Part shown: piece after piece, positions 1 through 5,793 of the stretch
Position numbering within the stretch: the stretch's first letter is position 1
How the letters are laid out: every line of letters begins with the position of its first letter
Origin: Desulfobacterales bacterium
GTDB lineage: Bacteria; Desulfobacterota; Desulfobacteria; Desulfobacterales; BuS5
Reading direction: 5' to 3'
NCBI GenBank assembly: GCA_016735355.1
Contig: JAERRQ010000099.1
Coordinates: 1-8,485 of the forward strand
Length of the DNA stretch: 8,485 bases
Position numbers and translations under genes: made by a program
The notes under the pieces: generated by a model
Databases searched by the model: none
What the model saw: only the letters and a program-made list of their open reading frames with translations
What the model was told of the DNA's origin: nothing

Positions 1-469
1 TCCATCCTTTTTTTTCACCGATAAGGCCAAGATCCTTGATCCAGGACTCGGCGCATGCATTTCTACACCCCGAAACACCTATTTTAAACTTGGACGGCAT
101 TTTTGTTCCGTGATATACTTCATCCAGTTTCATACCAAGTCCAACGGCATCCTGCTTGCCCAGCTTGCAAAAAGTTGTTCCAGGGCAAAACTTGATGCTG
201 CGTACGCACAGGCCAACCGCCGCGCCGGGTGACAATTCCAGATCTTTCCAGACGTTATCGAGATCTTCTTCCTTAAGCCCCACAATGGCGACCCGGGCCG
301 CGCTTGTCAGCTTTATGGCGGCGGCATTATATTTATCAGACACATCAGCAATCTTTCTTAACATTGCGGGTGTGCATAATCCTCCCGGTATATGAGGTAC
401 AATTGCATAAGTTTGACCATCTCTTTGCACCAGGGCTCCCTTTTCCAGCAAATCTTTCTTCTTCTCCAC
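1..469 (-). CDS. small siroheme/[4Fe-4S] sulfite (nitrite) reductase, 3' part cut off by window edge
   Basis: Translating the minus strand gives 156 residues before the window ends. The protein resembles the small (about 210-220 aa) monomeric low-spin 'assimilatory-type' sulfite reductase of Desulfovibrio and relatives, which reduces sulfite or nitrite in the cytoplasm at a siroheme coupled to a [4Fe-4S] cluster. The N-terminal half-domain (about residues 10-80) has the nitrite/sulfite reductase ferredoxin-like pattern, including the TSAARVAIVG stretch. The cluster ligands are visible as Cys95-x5-Cys101 and Cys135-x3-Cys139, the family's C-x5-C plus C-x3-C arrangement. The start is taken as GTG at 469 because AAGGAG lies 5 nt upstream; another in-frame GTG twelve codons earlier has no such site. 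The C-terminal part, expected to hold a ferredoxin-like domain, lies outside the window. No partner subunit is visible, which fits a single-subunit enzyme. The family is clear; the physiological role is inferred. Confidence 0.85.
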   Translation of the reverse strand, partial: MEKKKDLLEKGALVQRDGQTYAIVPHIPGGLCTPAMLRKIADVSDKYNAAAIKLTSAARVAIVGLKEEDLDNVWKDLELSPGAAVGLCVRSIKFCPGTTFCKLGKQDAVGLGMKLDEVYHGTKMPSKFKIGVSGCRNACAESWIKDLGLIGEKKGW

Positions 470-530
470 TTTTTCTCCTTTCGGCCGTTTATAGTTGGTC
501 ACAAAAAATCACTTTATACTATTTTTTCAA

Positions 531-555
531 TTGATATATAGTGTTTAGATATCAA
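531..555. promoter_or_regulatory. inverted repeat upstream of the sulfite reductase gene (possible operator)
   Basis: TTGATAT at 531-537 and its exact reverse complement ATATCAA at 549-555 are separated by 11 bp. The repeat sits 62-86 bp upstream of the GTG start at 469, a usual place for a regulator site. It lies in very AT-rich DNA, where such palindromes also arise by chance. No convincing -35/-10 pair was found beside it. Confidence 0.25.
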
Positions 556-888
556 GAAACATGCCATGATTCGGCAATATTTTAAAAATATATAGAATTA
601 ATATTGATAACAAATAGTTATGGGAGGGTCATGGGTGTGATTTCAGATCAACCAACCGCAATGCCGGCAATCATGTCAGGGCAAATATGTATCGTGAAGT
701 AATTATACACTAACAGTTTAATATCATAACATTATGTTGTCATAAAAAAATAAGGGAAATTTGTCGGAATATTTCAAAACAACAGATTACAGCTGCAATA
801 CTTTTTACGAATGTAAACAGTCTTTTTCTTTTTATATTAAACAATTATATCGAGTGCCGTTAAGGTGAAAAGGTGCCGGGGGATTTGA

Positions 889-947
889 AAAAATGTCTCA
901 ACAAAAATGTCTCAACCTATCCATGAAACACAAGTGTCTCATGAAAC
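889..947. repeat. TGTCTCA repeat cluster (14-bp tandem repeat plus 22-bp palindrome)
   Basis: The 14-bp unit AAAAATGTCTCAAC is perfectly repeated in tandem at 889-902 and 903-916. A third TGTCTCA lies at 935-941, inside a palindrome whose arms at 922-931 and 934-943 pair at 9 of 10 positions around 2 nt. CATGAAAC is also directly repeated at 922-929 and 940-947. The three TGTCTCA copies start 14 and 27 bp apart. Multiple short repeats like these occur at the ends of some insertion sequences, so this could be a transposon-end relic. No transposase fragment is visible, so that reading is a guess. Confidence 0.5.
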
Positions 948-950
948 GTA

Positions 951-958
951 TTAATTCT
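951..958. repeat. left copy of 8-bp target-site duplication (TTAATTCT)
   Basis: TTAATTCT directly abuts the outer end of the left terminal inverted repeat and is repeated exactly at 1156-1163, abutting the outer end of the right one. This is the arrangement a transposition event leaves behind. Confidence 0.75.
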
Positions 959-990
959 GTAACTGTTCACGGTTGTCGGTTAACGGTTGA
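959..990 (+). repeat. left terminal inverted repeat of the MITE-like element
   Basis: Reads inward from GTAACTGTTCACGGTT and continues as CGGTTNA-type heptads (units at 970-976, 977-983 and 984-990). It matches the reverse complement of 1124-1155 at 26 of 32 positions with no gaps. Confidence 0.75.
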
Positions 991-1123
991 ATCGAAATAC
1001 AAACTTAATACGAGACTATGACTCGTCATTTGAATTTAAAGCACGGTAACCTACCTTATAAATCAATTATTCATAATCGAATAGACGTACTGCTTTGTTG
1101 ATTTTGCCTTTTTAAGAAAACCG

Positions 1124-1155
1124 TAAACTGTAAACCGTAAACCGTGAACGGTTAC
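1124..1155 (-). repeat. right terminal inverted repeat of the MITE-like element
   Basis: Read on the minus strand it begins GTAACCGTTCACGGTT and continues in 7-bp steps. The plus-strand heptads CCGTAAA, CTGTAAA, CCGTAAA and CCGTGAA occupy 1121-1148. It also contains the near-palindrome AACCGT-GA-ACGGTT at 1140-1153. Confidence 0.75.
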
Positions 1156-1163
1156 TTAATTCT
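1156..1163. repeat. right copy of 8-bp target-site duplication (TTAATTCT)
   Basis: Exact repeat of 951-958, immediately outside the right terminal inverted repeat. Together they define the insertion point as a single TTAATTCT in the ancestral sequence. Confidence 0.75.
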
Positions 1164-1190
1164 TTTGTTGAAAAAGCGATGAAAGAATAT

Positions 1191-1211
1191 GGCGTATAAG
1201 TGTAACACGCC
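1191..1211 (-). terminator. weak hairpin after the efflux permease gene
   Basis: GGCGT (1191-1195) and ACGCC (1207-1211) can pair around an 11-nt loop just downstream of the permease stop. On the minus strand the stem is followed by a mixed, moderately T-rich stretch and not by a clean T run. It is at best a weak terminator. Confidence 0.2.
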
Positions 1212-1221
1212 CCTTTATTCT

Positions 1222-2307
1222 TTACGTATGTGAAAAGTTTTTATTTATCCATACTGTGATAATTCTGCAAAACGGTTTTACAGATATCAAAACAAGAATT
1301 ACTGCTCCTGCAAACTGCAGCCATGGGGGAAGCATCTCAGATGCTTTTCCGATAATTGCCTGGGGAGATATATTCATAAGAATGTAAATTTGATCAATCA
1401 CCAAGCCGAAAGCAACTGAAAAGAGTGCAATTGTCGTGAGATAAATTATTAATGTCTTTTTTCCAAGAATTCCAGTCAAAACAGTCAAGGATGTAATATT
1501 TGTTGCAGGACCGGCAAGGAGAAAAACAAGTGCGGCGCCCGGGCTGACGCCCTTCATTATCAATGCGGCTGCAACGGGTGTTGAAGCAGTCGCACAGATA
1601 TAAAGGGGTATGCCTATCAGCAGCATCAGCAGCATTGATGCCGGCCCTCCCCCAAGGAAGCGGCTTATCAACTCATCCGGTATAAGAGCCGTAATAAATC
1701 CGGCGATAAGCAGCCCGGCAAAAAACCAGCCTGCCAGATCATCCCATACATCTGTAAAAGCATAAACCATTGCTGAAAACACTTTTTGTATCAAACCGTT
1801 ATCCTGGCCAGTATCAAGGGAACAGCAACCAGCACAGCAAGCTCCTGCAGATGCCACGATAGGCAATCGTGTTAATGATTGTTTGTTTTTTGAGTAGTGA
1901 AAAATGTTTTCAATTACCCCGGCGGAAATGGCCATAAAAAAGGCAGCCACGGGTCTGGCAATCGTCAGCAGCGGGTCAAGCAGGGCATAAGAGACGGCAA
2001 TTGAATCAACCCCGGATTCCGGTGTTGAAATCAGAAAAGCAGCTGTTGCGCCGCTGTTGGCCCCTTGTTTTTTTAGTGACACCGCGGCAGGTAAAACACC
2101 GCATGAACAAAGAGGAAGGGGAATTCCCAGGAGCGCGGCTTTTAAGACAGAACTGAAACGCCCTTGTCCAAGATGCTTTGAGATTGCTTCAGGGCTCAGA
2201 CAGAGACTGAGCAGTCCGCTGAAAAAAAGCCCGCCAAGGATATAGATTGATGAATCAAGCAGAAGATCCGTGGTAGAAGCATATACTTTGATAAAAAATT
2301 CAATCAT
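1222..2307 (-). CDS. SO_0444-like Cu/Zn efflux permease (ArsP_1/DUF318 permease family)
   Basis: A 361-residue polytopic inner-membrane protein of the permease family that includes Shewanella SO_0444, a copper/zinc exporter. It has two homologous halves of several hydrophobic segments. The first carries GIPLPLCSCGVLP (about 61-73, with Cys67 and Cys69) and LISTPESGVDS (92-102). The second carries GIPLYICATASTP (232-244) and LLAGPATN (263-270). The matching GIPLxxC cores suggest internal duplication. Between the halves lies a soluble linker with a double cysteine pair, ACCAGCC (Cys157, 158, 161, 162), a likely metal-binding site. The ATG at 2307 has GGAGG 6 nt upstream. The gene follows an ArsR/SmtB regulator by 18 bp, so it is almost certainly co-transcribed with it and induced by the exported metal. 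Assignment to Cu/Zn and not arsenicals rests on the CSC and CCxxCC motifs and on the zinc-type sites in the regulator; substrate specificity is inferred. Confidence 0.82.
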   Translation of the reverse strand: MIEFFIKVYASTTDLLLDSSIYILGGLFFSGLLSLCLSPEAISKHLGQGRFSSVLKAALLGIPLPLCSCGVLPAAVSLKKQGANSGATAAFLISTPESGVDSIAVSYALLDPLLTIARPVAAFFMAISAGVIENIFHYSKNKQSLTRLPIVASAGACCAGCCSLDTGQDNGLIQKVFSAMVYAFTDVWDDLAGWFFAGLLIAGFITALIPDELISRFLGGGPASMLLMLLIGIPLYICATASTPVAAALIMKGVSPGAALVFLLAGPATNITSLTVLTGILGKKTLIIYLTTIALFSVAFGLVIDQIYILMNISPQAIIGKASEMLPPWLQFAGAVILVLISVKPFCRIITVWINKNFSHT

Positions 2308-2325
2308 CGAATTCCTCCGTTCTAT

Positions 2326-2715
2326 TCACGTATATGGGTCACGTATATGGGCAAGACCTATTTCAAGAAGTTCCTCCACATGCTCGTCATCTAATGAGTA
2401 ATAAAGAACCTGGCCTGCTCTTCTTTTTTTTACGAGAGCAAGATCCCTGAGCCTCCTTAATTGGTGTGATACGGCCGACTCCGTCAGGCCCGTAAATGCA
2501 GCCAGATCGCATACGCACATCTCATTATCCCTGAGAGCCATAAGCATTTTCAGGCGTGTGGGATCTCCCAGCATCTTGTACATCATTGACATAACTTCGA
2601 GTTCTTTGAAGGGAATTGCTTGTTGTTTTGCATATAAAACCCTCTCGAGATGAATCATGCGCACATTGCAAAGGTCTTTGTTTATCCGATTTTGAAACTG
2701 ATTTTTTTCATCCAT
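2326..2715 (-). CDS. ArsR/SmtB-family metal-sensing repressor
   Basis: A 129-residue winged-helix repressor that should release DNA on binding a metal ion. The core begins at LGDPTRLKMLMALRD (49-63), followed by MCVCDLA (66-72), the recognition-helix region TESAVSHQLRRLRD (78-91), and the wing RAGQVLYYSL (99-108). Two known sensor sites can be read. The helix-3 CVC pair (Cys67, Cys69), with Cys16 as a possible N-terminal partner, resembles the CadC/ArsR site. The C-terminal helix has Asp110-x-His112-x10-His123-x2-Asp126, the SmtB/CzrA-type zinc site with Asp in place of the usual last Glu or His. Both sites suggest Zn(II)/Cd(II)/Pb(II)-type sensing over arsenite. It is the first gene of the efflux operon, behind a strong promoter with an overlapping operator, so autoregulation is likely. 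The ATG at 2715 has an AGGA about 8-9 nt upstream. The exact metal is unproven. Confidence 0.88.
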   Translation of the reverse strand: MDEKNQFQNRINKDLCNVRMIHLERVLYAKQQAIPFKELEVMSMMYKMLGDPTRLKMLMALRDNEMCVCDLAAFTGLTESAVSHQLRRLRDLALVKKRRAGQVLYYSLDDEHVEELLEIGLAHIRDPYT

Positions 2716-2737
2716 ATTAATTTCCTGTTATTATCTT

Positions 2738-2751
2738 TGATCATATGTTCA
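2738..2751 (-). promoter_or_regulatory. ArsR/SmtB-type operator
   Basis: On the minus strand the site reads TGAACATATGATCA, a palindrome with one mismatch (the perfect form would be TGAACATATGTTCA). It resembles the ATGAACA-type half-sites bound by SmtB and CzrA relatives. It starts immediately downstream of the -10 box, so bound repressor would block the polymerase. Confidence 0.65.
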
Positions 2752-2780
2752 TATATAATACAAACCTCAAAAATTGTCAA
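2752..2780 (-). promoter_or_regulatory. sigma-70-type promoter of the arsR-permease operon
   Basis: On the minus strand a consensus TTGACA (2780-2775) is followed by exactly 17 bp and TATATA (2757-2752). The expected start falls within the operator, leaving a leader of roughly 30 nt before the ArsR ATG at 2715. Confidence 0.75.
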
Positions 2781-2927
2781 CCGTAAAAAACATTCCGGTT
2801 CATCACGGATTATTCTGAAATCCCTGTTCCGCAAATACTTGCAGCTTAAAGTTTCGGAGATTTTTGCAAACAAAACTCTACAAATTATATTTCTGAGGTT
2901 TTATTTATACATTAAGGAAAATATCCC

Positions 2928-2956
2928 TTGATTTTTTGTTCAGAAAAAGAAATAAA
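2928..2956 (+). promoter_or_regulatory. candidate promoter for tRNA-Ser and possibly dnaX
   Basis: TTGATT (2928-2933), a 17-bp spacer and AATAAA (2951-2956) would start transcription about 30 nt before the tRNA. The -10 box is a poor match and the area is AT-rich, so this is tentative. Confidence 0.3.
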
Positions 2957-2994
2957 AAGAACATCTTTTTTTTTGCCGTCACCTTCTTTATTAC

Positions 2995-3088
2995 GGAGAG
3001 ATGTCCGAGCTGGCTGAAGGAGCACGACTGGAAATCGTGTGTGCTGTTTATAGCAGTACCGAGGGTTCGAATCCCTCTCTCTCCGCCA
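2995..3088 (+). tRNA. tRNA-Ser (anticodon GGA)
   Basis: Acceptor arms GGAGAGA (2995-3001) and TCTCTCC (3078-3084) pair completely, followed by discriminator G and an encoded CCA (3086-3088). The T arm is GAGGG/CCCTC around TTCGAAT (3061-3077). The anticodon stem CACGA/TCGTG encloses CTGGAAA, giving anticodon GGA at 3030-3032, which reads UCC and UCU serine codons. The long extra arm, with complementary TGCT and AGCA, marks it as a class II tRNA as expected for serine. No clear terminator separates it from dnaX, 46 bp downstream. Confidence 0.97.
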
Positions 3089-3134
3089 AAAAAAACAGCC
3101 TTGTGAATTCCTGTAAAATACGGAATATTTTTTT

Positions 3135-4835
3135 ATGTCCTATCTTGTCCTTGCTCGTAAGTACCGGCCTCAAACTTTTGACCAGGTTATCGGACAAAAT
3201 CATGTCACACAGACCCTAACCAATGCCATTGCACAAAATCGTGTTCACCACGCAATCCTCTTTGCCGGACCAAGAGGCACCGGCAAGACAACCATTGCAC
3301 GCATATTGGCCAAGGCGATGAACTGCAAAAACGGGCCGGTTGTATCTCCCTGTAACACTTGTAGATCGTGCCGTGAAATCACTTTGTCCGGCGCGGCGGA
3401 TGTATTTGAAATTGACGGGGCATCAAACAACTCTGTCGACCAGATCAGGGAGCTGCGCGAAAATATTAAATATATGCCCGCGCACAGTCTGTATAAAATA
3501 TATATCATAGATGAAGTCCACATGCTTACACTGTCAGCCTTTAATGCCCTCCTGAAGACCCTGGAAGAGCCGCCTGCGCATGTTATGTTCATGTTTGCCA
3601 CTACTGAACCGCACAAAATTCCGATAACCATATTGTCAAGATGCCAGAGACACGATTTCAGACGGATAAATGCCGAAGCTATTGCCGGACATATGCAGAA
3701 ACTGTGCGAGGATGAAGGGGTAAACATAGCCATAGAAAGTCTTGGGCTCATAGCGCGTGAAGCAGGCGGAAGCATGCGGGATGCCTTGAGCCTGCTTGAC
3801 CAGGTTATGGCGGCCGGTCATGGGGATATATCCCATGGCCAGGTAATCAATATCCTGGGAGTTGTCGACAGGAAGATAATTTTTGAAATTTCAGATGCTG
3901 TTATGCGCGGCGATCTCTCTATATTGCTTGATATTCTGGATGAACTTTACGATTATGGGCATGATATGAAAAAATTATATGCCGATATAGTTGAACATTT
4001 CCGGAATATGCTTGTAGCCAAAATAGGAAAAAAAGTAAACAAGCTGGTTGATCTTCCGGTACACGAACTGGAAATGATATCAGGGCAGGTAAAAGGAGTA
4101 TCTGCAACATATTTAAACCAGGTTTTTGATATACTGTTTCAGGAAGAGTCGATTGTAAGATACTCGGACAGACCGAAACTGTCGATCGAGATGGCATTTA
4201 TCAGGATTTTACAGGTTAAGCCTGCTTTGCCCATAGAGCTTCTGATCCAAAAACTGGATGACTTAATAAGTAATCCGGGTGACCTGCCGCCAAATGAATT
4301 GGATGAAATCTATAAAGCAAAGATAGATCATCACACTGAAAATAATTTATACCGGGAAAAAGAGCCTGAGGCGCAGCATGATTCCGAGGCAAATGTCCCG
4401 CACGTCCAACCTGTTAAACCTGCGCAACGCAGCGGTGATGATCATTTTCAGAATATTGAAAACAGTTGGAAAAAAATTTGTAATGCTCTTTCGTCCAAAC
4501 ATCCTGCGCTTTGCGCTCATTTGAAAAATTCTTCAATAAAAAAAATGAATGGGCAGGGCCTTGAAATATCAGTTAATGGTAATAATTATAACTACAAAAC
4601 AGTTTCCCAGGAAAAAAATCTGTCAATTATACGGAAAGCGTGTCAGGATTGTTTTGGAGATCAAACGGAAATTAAAATCAGAGCTGGAAATAGTAAGGAA
4701 AATAATTCAGATAAAATCATGGGGTCGGAGCATTTGCGACAAGAGGCATTAAACCATCCGCTGATAAATGATATTACTGAGATTTTTAGCGCTAAAGTTT
4801 TAGAAGTAAAACTTTTACAGGAGGTATTTGAATGA
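3135..4835 (+). CDS. dnaX: DNA polymerase III subunit tau (clamp loader ATPase)
   Basis: This 566-residue protein is the tau subunit of the clamp-loader complex, which opens the sliding clamp with ATP and links the replicative polymerases. It begins with the family hallmark [12 protein letters not shown]. The AAA+ module shows Walker [10 protein letters not shown] (45-53), the four zinc-binding cysteines Cys64, Cys73, Cys76 and Cys79, Walker B IIDEVH (124-129), the SRC arginine-finger motif (168-170) and sensor 2 GSMRDALS (212-219). A clamp-loader collar domain follows (about 240-360), then a charged linker (about 375-440) and a C-terminal domain starting near Trp445, expected to contact polymerase or helicase. 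There is no good Shine-Dalgarno sequence: the ATG follows seven Ts. An A8 run at codons 468-471 could yield a shorter gamma-like form. Its last four bases overlap the ebfC start (ATGA). Confidence 0.97.
   Translation: MSYLVLARKYRPQTFDQVIGQNHVTQTLTNAIAQNRVHHAILFAGPRGTGKTTIARILAKAMNCKNGPVVSPCNTCRSCREITLSGAADVFEIDGASNNSVDQIRELRENIKYMPAHSLYKIYIIDEVHMLTLSAFNALLKTLEEPPAHVMFMFATTEPHKIPITILSRCQRHDFRRINAEAIAGHMQKLCEDEGVNIAIESLGLIAREAGGSMRDALSLLDQVMAAGHGDISHGQVINILGVVDRKIIFEISDAVMRGDLSILLDILDELYDYGHDMKKLYADIVEHFRNMLVAKIGKKVNKLVDLPVHELEMISGQVKGVSATYLNQVFDILFQEESIVRYSDRPKLSIEMAFIRILQVKPALPIELLIQKLDDLISNPGDLPPNELDEIYKAKIDHHTENNLYREKEPEAQHDSEANVPHVQPVKPAQRSGDDHFQNIENSWKKICNALSSKHPALCAHLKNSSIKKMNGQGLEISVNGNNYNYKTVSQEKNLSIIRKACQDCFGDQTEIKIRAGNSKENNSDKIMGSEHLRQEALNHPLINDITEIFSAKVLEVKLLQEVFE
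4538..4545 (+). other. A8 run in dnaX, possible slippage site for a short gamma-like product
   Basis: Eight consecutive As cover codons ATA AAA AAA ATG (residues 468-471). A -1 shift here would add six residues (NEWAGP) and stop at TGA 4562-4564, giving a protein of about 476 residues without the last 90 or so. Programmed ribosomal or transcriptional slippage in dnaX is established for E. coli and Thermus. Whether it happens here is unproven, and no downstream stimulatory hairpin was identified. Confidence 0.3.
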
Positions 4836-5143
4836 AGGGTATGGGAAATATGATGAAGCAGGCACAGAAGCTTCAGTCACGTATTGCTAAAATGCAAGAA
4901 GAGCTGGCAGACAAGACCGTAGAAACCACTTCCGGAGGAGGAATGGTAAAAGTGGCGGCAAATGGCAAGCAGCAGATTATATCGATTCAGATAGAAAAAG
5001 AGGTTGTGGATCCTGATGATGTGGAAATGCTGGAAGATCTGATTCTGGCGGCCGTAAATGATGCCTTGACAAAATCCCAGGAAATGGTTGCGTCAGAGAT
5101 GGGCAAAATTACCGGAGGTCTTAACATACCTGGTTTGACATAA
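4832..5143 (+). CDS. ebfC: YbaB/EbfC family nucleoid-associated DNA-binding protein
   Basis: At 103 residues it has the usual length and pattern of the YbaB/EbfC family, small dimeric proteins that bind DNA and are found next to dnaX and recR in many bacteria. The N-terminal helix [22 protein letters not shown] (4-25) is a coiled coil, followed by the glycine-rich [15 protein letters not shown] strand region (32-46) and a C-terminal dimerisation helix ending in [10 protein letters not shown]. Its ATG overlaps the dnaX stop codon, and AGGAGG lies 8 nt upstream within the dnaX reading frame, so its translation is probably coupled to dnaX. The precise cellular role of the family is not settled. 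Confidence 0.95.
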   Translation: MKGMGNMMKQAQKLQSRIAKMQEELADKTVETTSGGGMVKVAANGKQQIISIQIEKEVVDPDDVEMLEDLILAAVNDALTKSQEMVASEMGKITGGLNIPGLT

Positions 5144-5145
5144 AG

Positions 5146-5745
5146 ATGAATTACTATCCTTTGTCAATACGTAATCTGATAAAAAATATTACCAAACTGC
5201 CGGGAATAGGCCAAAAAACTGCTGAACGTCTTGCAATGCATATATTGCATGCACCCCGTCGGGAGGCTGAACTTCTTGCTGGCAGTATTCTTGATGTTAA
5301 GAATAAAGTAAAAAAATGTTCATTATGTTTTGCTCTAAGTGATGACGGTATCTGTAATATCTGCGGCAATCCTGCCAGAAATGCAGGAGTATTGTGCATT
5401 GTCGAGAATGTTGCCGATATGGCAGCTATAGAAAAATCAGGTTCTTTTAACGGGCTCTATCATATTCTGGGAGGTGTTTTGTCCCCAATGGATGGAATCG
5501 GGCCTGAAAATATCAGAATCGGTGAACTTGTAAACCGGGTCGGCCAGGCTGCAATCAAAGAAGTGGTAATTGCCACCAGCACCAGTGTCGAGGGGGATGC
5601 GACAGCATCCTACCTGGCGCAACTTCTTCAAAAATATCAAATAAAAATAACCAGAATTGCCTCAGGCGTGCCGATTGGAGGCGAGCTTAAATATGTTGAT
5701 CAGGTTACCATGAAGAGAGCAATGGAAACAAGACATACTGTCTGA
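5146..5745 (+). CDS. recR: recombination mediator protein RecR
   Basis: This 199-residue protein matches RecR in length and domain order. RecR works with RecO, and RecF in many bacteria, to load RecA on single-stranded DNA at gaps during recombinational repair. The helix-hairpin-helix TKLPGIGQKTAERLAMHIL (16-34) comes first. The zinc finger follows with Cys58, Cys61, Cys70 and Cys73, then the Toprim domain (from about VLCIVEN, 82-88) with conserved Glu87, and the C-terminal GVPIGGELKYVDQVT signature. The start lies only 2 bp after the ebfC stop, so the two are surely co-transcribed. No recO or recF is in the window. Confidence 0.97.
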   Translation: MNYYPLSIRNLIKNITKLPGIGQKTAERLAMHILHAPRREAELLAGSILDVKNKVKKCSLCFALSDDGICNICGNPARNAGVLCIVENVADMAAIEKSGSFNGLYHILGGVLSPMDGIGPENIRIGELVNRVGQAAIKEVVIATSTSVEGDATASYLAQLLQKYQIKITRIASGVPIGGELKYVDQVTMKRAMETRHTV

Positions 5746-5749
5746 ACAA

Positions 5750-5770
5750 CAGTTTTCGGTTGACGGTTGA
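5750..5770 (+). repeat. fragment of the CGGTTNA heptad repeat
   Basis: Two perfect CGGTTGA heptads at 5757-5763 and 5764-5770, with a few matching bases before them, resemble the inner part of the terminal inverted repeat at 959-990 (19 of 22 positions). The fragment fills part of the 48-bp recR-ykgJ gap. It has no partner inverted repeat, so it may be a relic of the same repeat family or a chance heptad pair. Confidence 0.5.
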
Positions 5771-5793
5771 TTATTAGGAGTATATGAATTTAG

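Larger units (their letters stand above)
470..950. other. gene-poor, AT-rich intergenic stretch
   Basis: No gene could be supported here. The stretch contains the AT-rich leader of the sulfite reductase gene with the 531-555 inverted repeat. It also holds a perfect 7-1-7 palindrome at 577-591 (ATATTTT, A, AAAATAT), an imperfect 10-1-10 inverted repeat at 723-743 (8 of 10 positions paired), and the TGTCTCA cluster at 889-947. A 23-codon frame (631-702) behind a GGGAGG and a 42-codon frame (893-1021) that runs into the repeat element are both too weak to call. Confidence 0.6.
959..1155. mobile_element. MITE-like non-autonomous element, 197 bp
   Basis: The element is bounded by 32-bp imperfect terminal inverted repeats at 959-990 and 1124-1155 (26 of 32 positions identical when one is reverse complemented). 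Both ends begin GTAAC when read inward. Exact 8-bp direct repeats (TTAATTCT) flank it. The terminal repeats are built from degenerate CGGTTNA heptads. The AT-rich interior of about 133 bp codes for nothing recognisable and holds a small inverted repeat, ACGAG/CTCGT, at 1010-1014 and 1022-1026. It lies 59 bp past the stop of the minus-strand efflux permease, so read-through transcripts could fold into a long hairpin. Size, inverted termini and flanking duplication fit a miniature inverted-repeat transposable element mobilised by a transposase encoded elsewhere. The transposase family cannot be told from this window. Confidence 0.75.

Noticed and set aside
156..534. Plus-strand frames of 76-79 codons at the left end
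   Set aside because: They lie mostly opposite the sulfite reductase coding strand, whose translation has clear family motifs.
893..1021. 42-codon frame on the plus strand beginning at an ATG in the TGTCTCA cluster
   Set aside because: It runs through the short repeats and into the left inverted repeat of the MITE-like element; its sequence is explained by repeat DNA, and no homologue is recognised.
2779..2800. AACCG/CGGTT inverted repeat next to the arsR -35 box as another heptad-element end
   Set aside because: Only 5-bp arms, no tandem heptads and no flanking duplication; it is likely chance.
2650..2931. 93-codon plus-strand frame over the arsR promoter region
   Set aside because: It overlaps the start of arsR and its promoter/operator and is a low-complexity, AT-rich frame.
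3001..3219. 72-codon plus-strand frame starting inside the tRNA
   Set aside because: The first part is tRNA-Ser sequence and the rest overlaps dnaX in another frame.
3245..3775. 176-codon minus-strand frame inside dnaX
   Set aside because: It is antisense to the conserved AAA+ core of dnaX and shows no recognisable protein features.
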